Positions 8,811 to 16,600 of a stretch of 64,000 nt of DNA are shown piece after piece (positions within the stretch are counted from its first letter, which is position 1; every line of letters begins with the position of its first letter). The notes under the pieces were generated by a model. The model made no database searches. It worked only from the letters and a program-made list of their open reading frames with translations, and was not told the DNA's origin. The DNA comes from DATFVJ01 sp963727015 (GTDB lineage: Bacteria; Actinomycetota; Actinomycetes; Streptosporangiales; Streptosporangiaceae). Both the position numbers and the translations under genes were made by a program. The stretch covers positions 1 through 64,000 of the forward strand of contig CAVSEV010000001.1 of assembly GCA_963727015.1 (NCBI GenBank), written 5' to 3'.

Positions 8811-9665
8811 ATGACGGAGCAGCAGGGGGCGGGCCTAACCGCGCAGGGCGTACCGCAGGACGCGATGCGCCGCCTCGCCGAACTTCAGCCGGGCAGGCCG
8901 GGTTCCATCTTCACCTCCGACCTGTCGGTGAACGAGTTCCTGCTCGTACGTGAGGTTGGTTTCCGGCCCGTCGGCCTGGTGCTCGGCAGCTCGATCTACC
9001 ACGTGGGCCTGCAGGTCGGCAGGTGGGGGAAGAACCAGGAGCTCGACGTCCTATCCCAGGCCATGTACCACGCACGCGAACTGGCGATGACGCGCATGGA
9101 GGCTGAGGCTGACGCGCTCGGCGCGGACGGGATCGTCGGTGTCAGGCTGGATGTGGAGATAAAGGAGTTCGGCAACGACATCGCCGAGTTCATCGCCATC
9201 GGCACCGCGGTCAAGGCCGAGCCAGGCGCGGGCGGCAGCGCGGGCAGCGGGGTGACCAACTGGCGGAACAACAAGAACCAGCCGTTCACGTCCGACCTGT
9301 CCGGCCAGGACTTCTGGACGCTGATCCGGGCGGGGTACGCGCCGCTCGGCATGGTGATGGGTTCGTGCGTCTACCACATCGCGCACCAGCGGCTCGGCGG
9401 CGTGCTCGGCAACATCGGGCGGAACGTCGAGCTCGAGCAGTTCACCCAGGCCTTGTACGACGCGCGCGAGCTGGCCATGAGCCGGATGCAGGCGGAGGCG
9501 GAGGAGCTGCACGCGGAGGGGATCGTTGGCGTGCAGCTACGCCAGCACAGCCATCAGTGGGGCGCGCACACTACGGAGTTCTTCGCGATCGGCACCGCGG
9601 TGCGCCCGCTTCGCGAAGATCACGTCATCGAGCCGCCGACGATGGTGCTCAGCCTCGACGCCTGA
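8811..9665 (+). CDS. Double YbjQ-type heavy-metal-binding-domain protein, second copy
   Basis: 284-aa paralogue of the preceding gene, starting at ATG 8811 after GGGAGA. Two well-preserved YbjQ units: FTSDLSVNEFLLVREVGFRP...GLVLGSSIYHVG with MYHARELAMTRMEAEADALG and FIAIGTAVKAE; then FTSDLSGQDFWTLIRAGYAP, MGSCVYHIAHQRLGG, LYDARELAMSRMQAEAEELH and FFAIGTAVRP. The units are linked by a Gly/Ala-rich joint (PGAGGSAGSG). With the upstream gene this makes four YbjQ domains in one probable operon. Cytoplasmic, no catalytic motif seen; function unknown. Confidence 0.8.
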   Translation: MTEQQGAGLTAQGVPQDAMRRLAELQPGRPGSIFTSDLSVNEFLLVREVGFRPVGLVLGSSIYHVGLQVGRWGKNQELDVLSQAMYHARELAMTRMEAEADALGADGIVGVRLDVEIKEFGNDIAEFIAIGTAVKAEPGAGGSAGSGVTNWRNNKNQPFTSDLSGQDFWTLIRAGYAPLGMVMGSCVYHIAHQRLGGVLGNIGRNVELEQFTQALYDARELAMSRMQAEAEELHAEGIVGVQLRQHSHQWGAHTTEFFAIGTAVRPLREDHVIEPPTMVLSLDA

Positions 9666-9764
9666 GCCACCTTTCCCGTGATCGAAAACTGTCTCGCGGG
9701 CGGGTCACCGTGCCGGGGGTTGGCGCCCCTATGGCCCACCCGGGCGCCAGGTCCCTCCAGGACA

Positions 9765-9877
9765 GCCGCGCCAGCCCGGCGTCGAGGTCGCTGCCGGAAG
9801 CCGCGCCAGCCCGGCGTCGAGTCACTGCGGGCAGCCGGCCTGCGCGGCGTCGAGGTCACTGCCGGAAGCCGCGCCGG
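9765..9877. repeat. Imperfect tandem repeat, about 35-bp unit, 3 copies
   Basis: Units begin with GCCGCGCCAGCCCGGC followed by GTCGAGGTCRCTGCCGGAA; three copies with decay. It lies between the second YbjQ gene and the 3' end of the convergent hypothetical gene. Confidence 0.7.
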
Positions 9878-9889
9878 GTCCGGCCCGCG

Positions 9890-10477
9890 TCAGTCCCCGG
9901 CCGGGCCGCTGACGGCGTCGAGCAGCCGGGCCAGTCGCTCACGCAGCCCCGGCTTGCGGTCACCTGCCATGTCGCCGGCTGCGGCGCTGACCAGGTGCTG
10001 CGCGCCGTCGAATGAGACGGGGGAGGTGGCGGGGGGCACGGCGAGCGCCTCGTGAGCCAGTTGCTCGAGTTCGCTGTCTCCTTGATCGAGTGCGACGACC
10101 GTGGCGCCGATCCGCTTTGCGTCGCTCACCCGTTCAAGCAGCGGAGCCGCAGCGGCTTCCACGGCCACGACGAACAGCGTTTCGCCACGCTGCGCCGCCT
10201 CAAGCCGCTCCAGGCCGATCCGCAGGTGCGCCGGCCCGCCTGGCGGCGGTGACCAGCGGATCAGGGTCGGCATCAGCGCCGGCATCGCGCTCAGCCGAGC
10301 CTCGTCCTCCAGGTGGGCGGTGACGTGCCAGGGGTCCTCGCCAGGCGTGCCGACGACGAGCAGGCCGCCTGGGCTGCGGGTGCAGCCGCGCAGGGCCTTG
10401 CCGAGCCTTCGGGTGCGTTCGAGCCATCCGGTCGGCGCGAGCAACTCTCTCAGCGCGGCCACCTGGTTCGCGTCCAT
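9890..10477 (-). CDS. Conserved actinobacterial hypothetical protein (195 aa)
   Basis: 195-aa soluble protein with no signal peptide. Recognisable blocks are WLERTRRLGKALRGCTRSPG, LLVVGTPGEDPWHVTAHLED and GETLFVVAVEAAAAPLLERV followed by SDAKRIGATVVALDQGDSEL. The last part has the look of a small alpha/beta (SIS- or Rossmann-like) fold, but no catalytic residues can be named. The protein type recurs in actinomycete genomes without assigned function. Convergent with the YbjQ genes. The codon pattern and length make a real gene likely. Confidence 0.65.
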   Translation of the reverse strand: MDANQVAALRELLAPTGWLERTRRLGKALRGCTRSPGGLLVVGTPGEDPWHVTAHLEDEARLSAMPALMPTLIRWSPPPGGPAHLRIGLERLEAAQRGETLFVVAVEAAAAPLLERVSDAKRIGATVVALDQGDSELEQLAHEALAVPPATSPVSFDGAQHLVSAAAGDMAGDRKPGLRERLARLLDAVSGPAGD

Positions 10478-10560
10478 TCCCTTATGGTGCCGGGCACCCG
10501 CAGTTCAGCGCACCATTATGGGCCGGCGAGGTGCCGAGCGCCGTGCCAAGATCCGCGTCC

Positions 10561-10617
10561 GTGTTAACTTTCCGGCCGATAGCGCGGGCAGATTAACACG
10601 ATTAGGGATCATGGATG
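10561..10617. repeat. Degenerate copy of the GTGTTAACTTTCCGG palindromic element
   Basis: GTGTTAACTTTCCGGCC is followed after a short spacer by GATTAACAC and then GGGATCATGG. It is the decayed counterpart of a perfect palindrome at 43691-43731 with the same outer GATC(C)G...GGATCATGG context. Confidence 0.65.
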
Positions 10618-10619
10618 CG

Positions 10620-10865
10620 GCCGCCGCCCCGGGGGGACGCCGCGGGCCCGCCGGAGTGGCCGCGGGCCTGCGGGAGTGGCCGCGGGCCTGCTGGAGTGGC
10701 CGCGGGCCCGCCGGGGCGATGCCGCGGGCCTGCGGGAGTGGCTGCGGGCCTGCTGGAGTGGCTGCGGGCCTGCTGGAGTTGGCGCGGGCCCGCCGGAGTG
10801 GCCGCGGGCCCGCCGCGGCGACGCCGCGGGCCTGCTGGAGTCGCCGCGGGGCCCGCAGGGACGGG
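10620..10865. repeat. Tandem repeat, about 20-bp units
   Basis: About a dozen variants of CCGCGGGCCTGCGGGAGTGG, alternating GGCCTGC and GGCCCGC forms. No gene is supported here; open frames across it are repeat artefacts. It fills most of the gap upstream of the NADP:F420 reductase gene. Confidence 0.85.
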
Positions 10866-10943
10866 CCGTGGACGTGCGGGGGAACCGCCTGCCTTCACCG
10901 GGGTGCTTGCCGCTGGGACGGGCTGTAATGGCAGGATCGGTGC

Positions 10944-11696
10944 ATGGCGAAACCGCAGCACGACAGCAGCCCGGGTGCCGGCGAGGCGGGTGGCGCCGCC
11001 GGCCCGCGGCAGCGCGGCGCGGCCGGGGAAACGGCGCAGCCGGCCGTGGCGGACCTGGTCATCGGGATCCTCGGCGGCACAGGTCCGGAAGGCCGCGGGC
11101 TCGCGCGGCGGTTCGCGCTCGCGGGCCACACCGTCCTCATCGGCTCGCGTAGCGAGGATCGTGCGGTCGCCGCCGCAGCGGGCCTGGACGCGGGGCCGAA
11201 TGTGCGAGGGCTGCCCAACGCAGCCGCCGCGCGCGAGGCCGGCGTCGTCATCGTGGCGGTGCCGTGGGATGGTCACGCCGCGCTCGTCGCGTCGCTCGCC
11301 GCCGAACTCTCCGGCAAGATCGTTATCGACTGCGTGAACCCGCTGGGCTTCGACAAGCAGGGCGCGTTCGCGCTGCGGGTGGAGGAGGGGAGCGCCGCGC
11401 AGCAGACCGCGGCGCTGCTGCCGGATAGCCGCGTGGTGGGCGCGTTCCACCACGTGTCCTCGGTGCTGCTGCTCGACCCGGACATAGCCGAGGTGCCGAT
11501 GGACGTGCTCGTGCTTGGCGACGACCGCCCGGCGACGGACCTGGTGCAGGTCCTGGCCGCGCGAATCCCCGGCATGCGCGGTGTCTACGCGGGCCGGCTG
11601 CGCAATTGCGCCCAGGTGGAGGCGCTGACCGCTAACCTCGTCGCGATCAACCGGCGTTACAAGGCCCACGCCGGCCTGCGTATCACCGATGTATGA
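10944..11696 (+). CDS. F420H2:NADP oxidoreductase family protein (NpdG-like)
   Basis: 250-aa enzyme expected to transfer hydride between coenzyme F420 and NADP(H). After a variable 35-residue leader comes the Rossmann nucleotide-binding motif LVIGILGGTGPEGRGLARRF and the NADP-phosphate contact LIGSRSEDRA. Further family blocks are VIVAVPWDGH, VIDCVNPLGFDKQG and a C-terminal QVEALTANLVAINRRYKAH helix. F420 is common in actinomycetes, so the role is plausible; substrate preference cannot be read from sequence. The start is ATG 10944; a start nearer the conserved core (residue about 38) is possible. It is followed by a MITE-like element. Confidence 0.8.
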   Translation: MAKPQHDSSPGAGEAGGAAGPRQRGAAGETAQPAVADLVIGILGGTGPEGRGLARRFALAGHTVLIGSRSEDRAVAAAAGLDAGPNVRGLPNAAAAREAGVVIVAVPWDGHAALVASLAAELSGKIVIDCVNPLGFDKQGAFALRVEEGSAAQQTAALLPDSRVVGAFHHVSSVLLLDPDIAEVPMDVLVLGDDRPATDLVQVLAARIPGMRGVYAGRLRNCAQVEALTANLVAINRRYKAHAGLRITDV

Positions 11697-11760
11697 GGTT
11701 CGGATTCAGAGCCGAACGGCTGCCGCGGGCTGACAGATCGCATTGGGGCGCGTGCCAGAG

Positions 11761-11945
11761 GGCATGTCTCGCAGATCTCTGGCGGCGCCAAGATGCCGTC
11801 CACGACCCCAGACGACGACCGGGGTCGTGGACGATACTGTCGTCGCCGCCGATAGCTCCACATCGGCTCCTTCGAGAACAAGCAGGGCCTTGCCGATCGC
11901 CGCCTGGATCACCGCCCGCATCCAGCGAGATCTACGAGACACGCC
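11761..11945. mobile_element. 185-bp MITE-like element, copy 1
   Basis: Terminal inverted repeats of 19 bp: GGCATGTCTCGCAGATCTC at the left and the reverse complement of GGCGTGTCTCGTAGATCTC at the right (17 of 19 match). Inside is a hairpin (CCACGACCCC...GGGGTCGTGG) and a segment GAGAACAAGCAGGGCCTTGC shared with the copy at 46700-46936. It encodes no transposase and lies between the convergent npdG-like and panB genes. No target duplication is obvious. Confidence 0.7.
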
Positions 11946-12031
11946 TAAGGGTTACGCCCATGATCGTGACGGAGCCTCAACGCACGGGTCGTGCGCCACG
12001 ATCGCGGGCGTAAGCGATGCGGCGGGCAGCG

Positions 12032-12892
12032 TCAGCGGTAGGCGTTCTCTTCGGCGGGGAACGCGCCGCTGCCGACGTCCGCGGCGAAGGACTGGGCCGC
12101 GGTGCGGAGCGCGCCCGCCACGTCGGCGTACTTCCTGACGAATTTCGGCGTCCGCGCCGAGAGCCCCGCCATGTCCTGCCAGACAAGGACCTGCGCGTCG
12201 CAGTCTGGGCCGGCTCCTATCCCGATGGTCGGGATCGACAGGGAAGCCGTCACCCGGGCGGCGAGTTCCGCGGGCACGCATTCGAGCACGACAGAGAACG
12301 CGCCCGCCGCCTCGAGTGATTTGGCGTCGGCGACAAGCTGCTCGCCGTCCTCGCCGCGTCCCTGGACCCGGTAGCCACCGAACGCATGCACCGACTGCGG
12401 GGTGAGGCCAAGGTGCGCCATGACCGGGATGCCGGCCGCGACAAGTTCCTCGACCTGGTGCAGCACGCGCCGCCCGCCTTCGAGCTTGACGGCGTGAGCG
12501 CCTGACTCCTTCATGAACCTGACAGCGGCGGCGAGCGCCACTTCGGCCGACGCCTGGTAGGACCCGAACGGCAGGTCAGCGACCACCATGGCCCGCCTGG
12601 TGCCGCGCACCACGGCGGCGGCAAGCGGGATCAGATCCTCCAGTGTCACTGGGATCGTGGAGTCGTAGCCGTAGACGACCATCGCGGCCGAGTCACCCAC
12701 GAGCAGCACCGGGATGCCCGCCTCGTCGAAGACCCGGGCGGTGAGCGCGTCGTACGCGGTGAGCATCGGCCATTTCTCGCCGCGCACCTTCGCGGCCGCG
12801 ATGTCGCGGACAGTCACGCGCCTGTTCGCAGTGCCGCCATAAAGCGCGGCGGGCTGACCCGGCGCGGCAACGTGTGCAGTAGGAGCAGTCAT
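12032..12892 (-). CDS. panB: 3-methyl-2-oxobutanoate hydroxymethyltransferase
   Basis: 286-aa cytoplasmic enzyme of pantothenate/CoA synthesis that makes ketopantoate from 2-oxoisovalerate and methylene-tetrahydrofolate. Typical blocks: WPMLTAYDALTARVFDEAGI, LLVGDSAAMVVYGYDSTIPV, VVADLPFGSY, HAVKLEGG, VMAHLGLTPQSVHAFGGYRV and IPTIGIGAGPDCDAQVLVWQ. The metal-binding Asp (VGDSA) and catalytic Glu region are intact. The start is ATG 12892, chosen because AGGAGG lies 7 nt upstream; a longer frame exists but is not conserved. In mycobacteria panB lies in the same glnA2/glnE neighbourhood. Confidence 0.93.
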   Translation of the reverse strand: MTAPTAHVAAPGQPAALYGGTANRRVTVRDIAAAKVRGEKWPMLTAYDALTARVFDEAGIPVLLVGDSAAMVVYGYDSTIPVTLEDLIPLAAAVVRGTRRAMVVADLPFGSYQASAEVALAAAVRFMKESGAHAVKLEGGRRVLHQVEELVAAGIPVMAHLGLTPQSVHAFGGYRVQGRGEDGEQLVADAKSLEAAGAFSVVLECVPAELAARVTASLSIPTIGIGAGPDCDAQVLVWQDMAGLSARTPKFVRKYADVAGALRTAAQSFAADVGSGAFPAEENAYR

Positions 12893-13034
12893 GACGGAAC
12901 CTCCTGGCCTCGAGGCGCCCTTGCTGGCGTCCCCGGACGCTTCGAGCATGACATGTCCTGAACTGCCAACCAACCCCCGTGCGTGGGTGCGGGCCAACTC
13001 AGGACTTCCGACCCCCAAGCCCGGAATAGATTGC

Positions 13035-13071
13035 GAAACGGGACCGTTTCGTATCGGTGAAACTTGATACG
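13035..13071. promoter_or_regulatory. Putative TetR operator pair upstream of the MFS exporter
   Basis: Two inverted repeats side by side: GAAACGG-GA-CCGTTTC at 13035-13050 and CGTATC-(10 nt)-GATACG at 13050-13071. They lie 30-65 bp before the exporter start. The exporter and a TetR gene form one operon, so autoregulation by this TetR is the natural reading (inference). Confidence 0.6.
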
Positions 13072-13101
13072 GGACGCACCTCTCCAAACTTGAAAGGCAT
13101 C

Positions 13102-14793
13102 ATGCCTGAGCACAGCACTGCTTCAGGCGGGCGCATCGCCCCCGGAGCAAAGCCCCAGACTCCGGCGCACGCCGCCGCGCAGTCCGTGACATCCGCACGG
13201 GTGTATCGCCGCCGCTGGCTGATTCTCGGTGTCCTTGTTGTCGGCCTGCTGGTCATCGTCCTCGACAACACCGTCCTGAACATCGCGCTGAAGACCATCG
13301 CGGATCCGAGGGGTGGCCTGGGCGCGACTCAGAGCCAGCTCGAATGGGCGATCAACTCCTACACGCTGATGTTCGCCGGCCTATTGTTCACGTTCGGCGT
13401 GCTCGGCGACCGCATCGGGCGCAGGCGGATGCTCATCATCGGCCTGCTGCTTTTCGGTGTCGCGTCGCTGCTTTCCGCATATTCGCACACGCCCGATCAG
13501 CTGATCGCGGCTCGGGCGGCCATGGGCTTCGGCGGCGCCGCGGTCATGCCGCAGACGCTGTCCATCATCTCGAACGTGTTCGATCCTCGTGAGCGCGGCC
13601 GGGCCATCGCCATCTGGGCCGCCGCCGTCGGCGCCGGGATCGCCATCGGGCCGGTCCTCGGCGGCCTGCTGCTCAACCACTTCTGGTGGGGCTCGGTCTT
13701 CCTGATCAACGTGCCGATCGTCGCGGTCGGCGCGCTCCTCGTGCTGCTCATCGTCCCCGAGTCGCGCAACCCCGACCCGGGGAAGGTCGACGTCCTCGGT
13801 GTGCTGCTGTCCGTCGCCGGCCTCGTGCTCGTCGTCTACGGGATCATCCAGGGCGGGGATACGGGTTCGTGGGTGCGGCTTGATGTGCTCGGCCCCGTCG
13901 TCGGCGGGCTGGCGGTACTCGTCCTGTTCGGCTGGCACGAGTCCCGGATCAGTCACCCGTCGCTGGATGTCCGGCTGTTCCGCGACCCGCGCCTGTCCGC
14001 GTCCGTCGGCGCTATCGGGCTCGTGTTCTTCGCACTGGCCGGCGCGATCTTCTTCATCAGCTTCTACATGCAGAACGTCCGCGGTTACAGCCCGCTTGAC
14101 GCCGGGCTGCTGACGCTGCCGCTCGCCGCGGGGCAGATGCTGTTCTCGCCACGCAGCGCGACGCTGGTGCGGAGGTTCGGGGCCAAGGCCGTGACAACGA
14201 CTGGCATGCTGCTGGTCGCCGCGGCGCTGGCCGGCTACTACCTCCTCGGCGTGGAGACCCCGATCTGGGTACTCGGCGTCCTCTTCTTCGTCCAGGGCGC
14301 GGGGATGGCCAACGTGATGCCGCCCGCCACCGAGGCTGTGATGTCGGTGCTGCCGCGCGAGCGCGCTGGGGCGGGTTCGTCGCTGAACAACACCGCACGC
14401 CAGGTTGCCGTCGCGCTCGGAGTCGCGGTGCTCGGCTCGATCCTCGCTCAGGTTTACCGTGGTCAGCTAAGCCCTTACCTGGGCGGCCTGCCGGCCGGCG
14501 CGCGGGGGACCGCGACCGCCTCGATCGCGGGCGCACAGGCCGTCGCGCAGCAGCTGGGCCCGGCAGGCAACCGGCTGCTCGTCCCGGCGAACGAAGCGTT
14601 CGTGCACGCCATGCACGTCACCTCGCTGATCTCGGCCGCCATCGCGCTGGTGGGCGCCGCCGTGGTGTTCATCTGGATGCCGGGATTGCGTGGCCGCGCC
14701 GAGGCGCGGCAGGAGGGCAGCGAAGGCGTGCAGAACCAGGTGCACGAAATGCACGAAGTGCACGAAACGGCCACCGAGCCCGCGGCCGTGTAA
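13102..14793 (+). CDS. MFS drug:H+ exporter, DHA2 (EmrB/QacA) family
   Basis: 563-aa inner-membrane transporter with about 14 membrane segments. DHA2 signatures: motif D1 LDNTVLNIALKTI in helix 1, motif A GDRIGRRRMLIIG between helices 2 and 3, and motif C GPVLGGLLLNHFWWGSVFLI in helix 5. The C-terminal tail is hydrophilic (HEMHEVHETATEP, a short repeat). ATG 13102 follows GAAAGG and starts the conserved protein; an in-frame ATG at 13057 would include the operator region and is less likely. The TetR gene follows after 12 nt, so exporter and repressor are co-transcribed. The substrate is unknown; antibiotics or antiseptics are usual for the family. Confidence 0.9.
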   Translation: MPEHSTASGGRIAPGAKPQTPAHAAAQSVTSARVYRRRWLILGVLVVGLLVIVLDNTVLNIALKTIADPRGGLGATQSQLEWAINSYTLMFAGLLFTFGVLGDRIGRRRMLIIGLLLFGVASLLSAYSHTPDQLIAARAAMGFGGAAVMPQTLSIISNVFDPRERGRAIAIWAAAVGAGIAIGPVLGGLLLNHFWWGSVFLINVPIVAVGALLVLLIVPESRNPDPGKVDVLGVLLSVAGLVLVVYGIIQGGDTGSWVRLDVLGPVVGGLAVLVLFGWHESRISHPSLDVRLFRDPRLSASVGAIGLVFFALAGAIFFISFYMQNVRGYSPLDAGLLTLPLAAGQMLFSPRSATLVRRFGAKAVTTTGMLLVAAALAGYYLLGVETPIWVLGVLFFVQGAGMANVMPPATEAVMSVLPRERAGAGSSLNNTARQVAVALGVAVLGSILAQVYRGQLSPYLGGLPAGARGTATASIAGAQAVAQQLGPAGNRLLVPANEAFVHAMHVTSLISAAIALVGAAVVFIWMPGLRGRAEARQEGSEGVQNQVHEMHEVHETATEPAAV

Positions 14794-14805
14794 GGATGTG
14801 ACGCA

Positions 14806-15432
14806 ATGACCAGCGCAGGCATGGACTCCGTCGTCGTGGCTGACGGACCGGGCGCCGCCCGCCGTCCCGGGCGGCCCCGAAGTGAGGATGCCGACCGGGC
14901 CATCATCGACGCCGCGCTCGACCTGTTCGCGGAGTCGGGCGCGGGGGGCCTGTGCATCGAGGCCGTGGCCGCCCGGGCTGGCGTCGGCAAGAGCACGATC
15001 TACCGGCGCTGGCCGGGTAAGGAAGACCTGCTCGTCGACGCGCTCGCCACGCTGAAGGCCCCGCTGCCCGAGCCGTCGGGCGCGTCGGTGCGCGATGACC
15101 TGGTCGCGTTGCTCCGGGTCATGTGCGAAGATGCCGCCGACCCGAGGCGGGTCCGCGCGTCCGCCCTGCTGCACGGGGAGGGCATCAAGTACCCGCGGCT
15201 GATGGAGAGGTTCACCGCGTCGGTCGTCGAGCCACGCCGTGAGGTGTTCAGGAGTGTGCTGCGCCGCGGCATGCAGACCGGTGAACTGCGCAGCGATCTC
15301 GACATCGAGGCGTCGTTGTTCATGATGACGGGCGCCATCCAGGCCATGGCGCGGTGCGGCGTCGAGCCAATTCCGGTGACCTATGCCGGCCGGATAGTTG
15401 ACGAGTTGCTCCAGGGCCTGACACCCCGCTGA
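14806..15432 (+). CDS. TetR/AcrR family transcriptional repressor
   Basis: 208-aa regulator. The helix-turn-helix (residues about 25-70) reads GRPRSEDADRAIIDAALDLF, IEAVAARAGVGKSTIYRRWP and GKEDLLVDAL, a clear TetR N-terminus. The C-terminal half (residues 75-205) is the helical ligand-binding/dimer domain, of the type that follows GRPR-type headers in drug-export operons. The chosen start ATG 14806 follows AAGGATG-like spacing after the exporter stop. It probably represses the operon from the palindromes at 13035-13071 until the exporter's substrate binds (inference). Confidence 0.9.
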   Translation: MTSAGMDSVVVADGPGAARRPGRPRSEDADRAIIDAALDLFAESGAGGLCIEAVAARAGVGKSTIYRRWPGKEDLLVDALATLKAPLPEPSGASVRDDLVALLRVMCEDAADPRRVRASALLHGEGIKYPRLMERFTASVVEPRREVFRSVLRRGMQTGELRSDLDIEASLFMMTGAIQAMARCGVEPIPVTYAGRIVDELLQGLTPR

Positions 15433-15577
15433 GCGACCGACGCATGGTGCGCTGAGCCCTCGCTAACCGGCATGCCCGTCACCTCGTCAACTTGCCGGGC
15501 GGCCTCTTCGCCGAGCGCGGTGAAACTACACGCCGCGGCCACCCGGACCTCAAGGTGGGCTGCGGCACGATTCTGGT

Positions 15578-15605
15578 AGAAGTCTGCCATCAGATCTATA
15601 CTTCT
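15578..15605 (+). promoter_or_regulatory. vapB promoter/operator; leaderless start
   Basis: Inverted repeat AGAAGT (15578-15583) and ACTTCT (15600-15605) brackets a -10-like TATACT at 15597-15602. Transcription would start at about 15608-15609, the A of the vapB ATG, and no Shine-Dalgarno is present, so the mRNA is probably leaderless. Autorepression by the VapB/VapC complex would fit. Confidence 0.55.
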
Positions 15606-15608
15606 TCC

Positions 15609-15860
15609 ATGGCGTTGAGTATCAAGAGTGACGAGGCGGACCGGCTCGCCAGGGAACTGGCTGCCGAGACGGGCGAGACGTTGACCGAGGCTGTCGAGAC
15701 TGCGCTCCGGGAGCGGCTCGACCGTGAGCACGCCAGGCACGCGGCCAGCATGAGCACGCGGCTGAAGCACCTGGCGGCCGACGTAGCGGCCCTGCGCGTC
15801 GCCGACGACAGGACGCCAGAGGAAATCGTCGGTTACGACGAGGCTGGCCTGCCACGTTGA
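15609..15860 (+). CDS. VapB-type antitoxin (transcription factor-like)
   Basis: 83-aa antitoxin. The N-terminus MALSIKSDEADRLARELAAE is a ribbon-helix-helix-type DNA-binding segment of the VapB/Rv0623 kind, followed by TGETLTEAVETALRERLDRE and a C-terminal region (DRTPEEIVGYDEAGLPR) that in relatives binds the PIN toxin. The start is ATG 15609. The next frame is a damaged VapC toxin, so the antitoxin may now lack its partner. Confidence 0.82.
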   Translation: MALSIKSDEADRLARELAAETGETLTEAVETALRERLDREHARHAASMSTRLKHLAADVAALRVADDRTPEEIVGYDEAGLPR

Positions 15861-16305
15861 CGGAGCCCGCCCGGCGGAGCCTAATCGGAGCCTAATCGTC
15901 GATACGTCGGCGGCTGTGGCGATCATCTTCGGCGAGCCGGGAAGCGACGAGCTTGCGGTACACCTTGAGAATGCCCTGGCCCGGCTCATGCCGGCCGCCA
16001 TCCGCGTCGAGCTGGGCATCGTCATCGAGGCCCGGCTGTGGCCTGCCGGGCAGGACGTTGCCGGGCGGTTCCTTCGTGACGCAAAGTTCGACATCGTGCC
16101 CGTCGATGCGGACCTTGCCGCCCGTGCGATGAGCGGCTGGCGGCGATACGGCAAGGGACGCCACCCGGCGGCCCTCAATTTCGGCGACTGCTTCACTTAC
16201 GCGCTTGCCGAGCGGACCGGGCACCCCGTGCTATGCACTGGCGACGACTTCGCCGCGACGGACATCGCCGTGGTGCGCCCTCACCCAACTTCGGCCGTGG
16301 GCTGA
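15857..16305 (+). pseudogene. VapC PIN-domain toxin with lost start (11-bp duplication)
   Basis: The frame encodes LIVDTSAAVAIIFGEPGSDE, IRVELGIVIEARL, NFGDCFTYALAE and CTGDDFAATD, the four acidic clusters of a PIN-domain RNase. However, GGAGCCTAATC is repeated twice in direct tandem at 15876-15897. With one copy removed, the TTG at 15857 overlapping the vapB stop would read straight into VDTSA. With both copies that frame hits TAA. The first in-frame start is GTG 15916, which drops the catalytic Asp of VDTSA. The toxin is therefore probably inactive or not made. Confidence 0.75.
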
Positions 16306-16552
16306 CGCCAGCACCCCATGCACGCCGCGGCACCGCTGAAACGGCTGCCCGAACCCGTCGATCGTGATCACTGCCGTGCCCGAAGGCGGGCTCGCGTCGG
16401 CGAGCTGATCAACGAACATCGCCTGCTCGAGTTACGTGGATTGAGGCTCTCGGCACCCACACATCGGTGCAGGCGGAGGCAGACGCCATGCGTTCATGAA
16501 GACCAACGACTTGGCTGCCGCCGGCGGCCATCCAGTCAGGTCAGCTATTTGT

Positions 16553-16579
16553 AGGTACAATATTCCTAGTGCAGGTACA
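16553..16579 (+). promoter_or_regulatory. Promoter and repeated AGGTACA sites before the Phd/YefM antitoxin
   Basis: TACAAT (16556-16561) is a good -10. AGGTACA occurs at 16553-16559 and again at 16573-16579, exactly 20 bp apart (two helical turns), as expected for paired antitoxin binding. GGAG at about 16588 serves as the ribosome site for the ATG at 16601. Confidence 0.5.
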
Positions 16580-16600
16580 CCGACACGGGAGCGCAAACGA

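Noticed and set aside
10602..11669. Long minus-strand open frame opposite the NADP:F420 reductase
   Set aside because: Antisense shadow of the reductase plus the 20-bp repeat array; the plus-strand frame carries the Rossmann motif.
11706..11942. Peptide frame WMRAVIQAAIGKALLVLE in the MITE copies
   Set aside because: It recurs in all copies because the DNA is repeated; lengths and downstream frames differ among copies, so no protein is supported.
16306..16552. Small frames between the two toxin-antitoxin loci
   Set aside because: No ribosome site or recognisable domain; probably spacer or very old debris.
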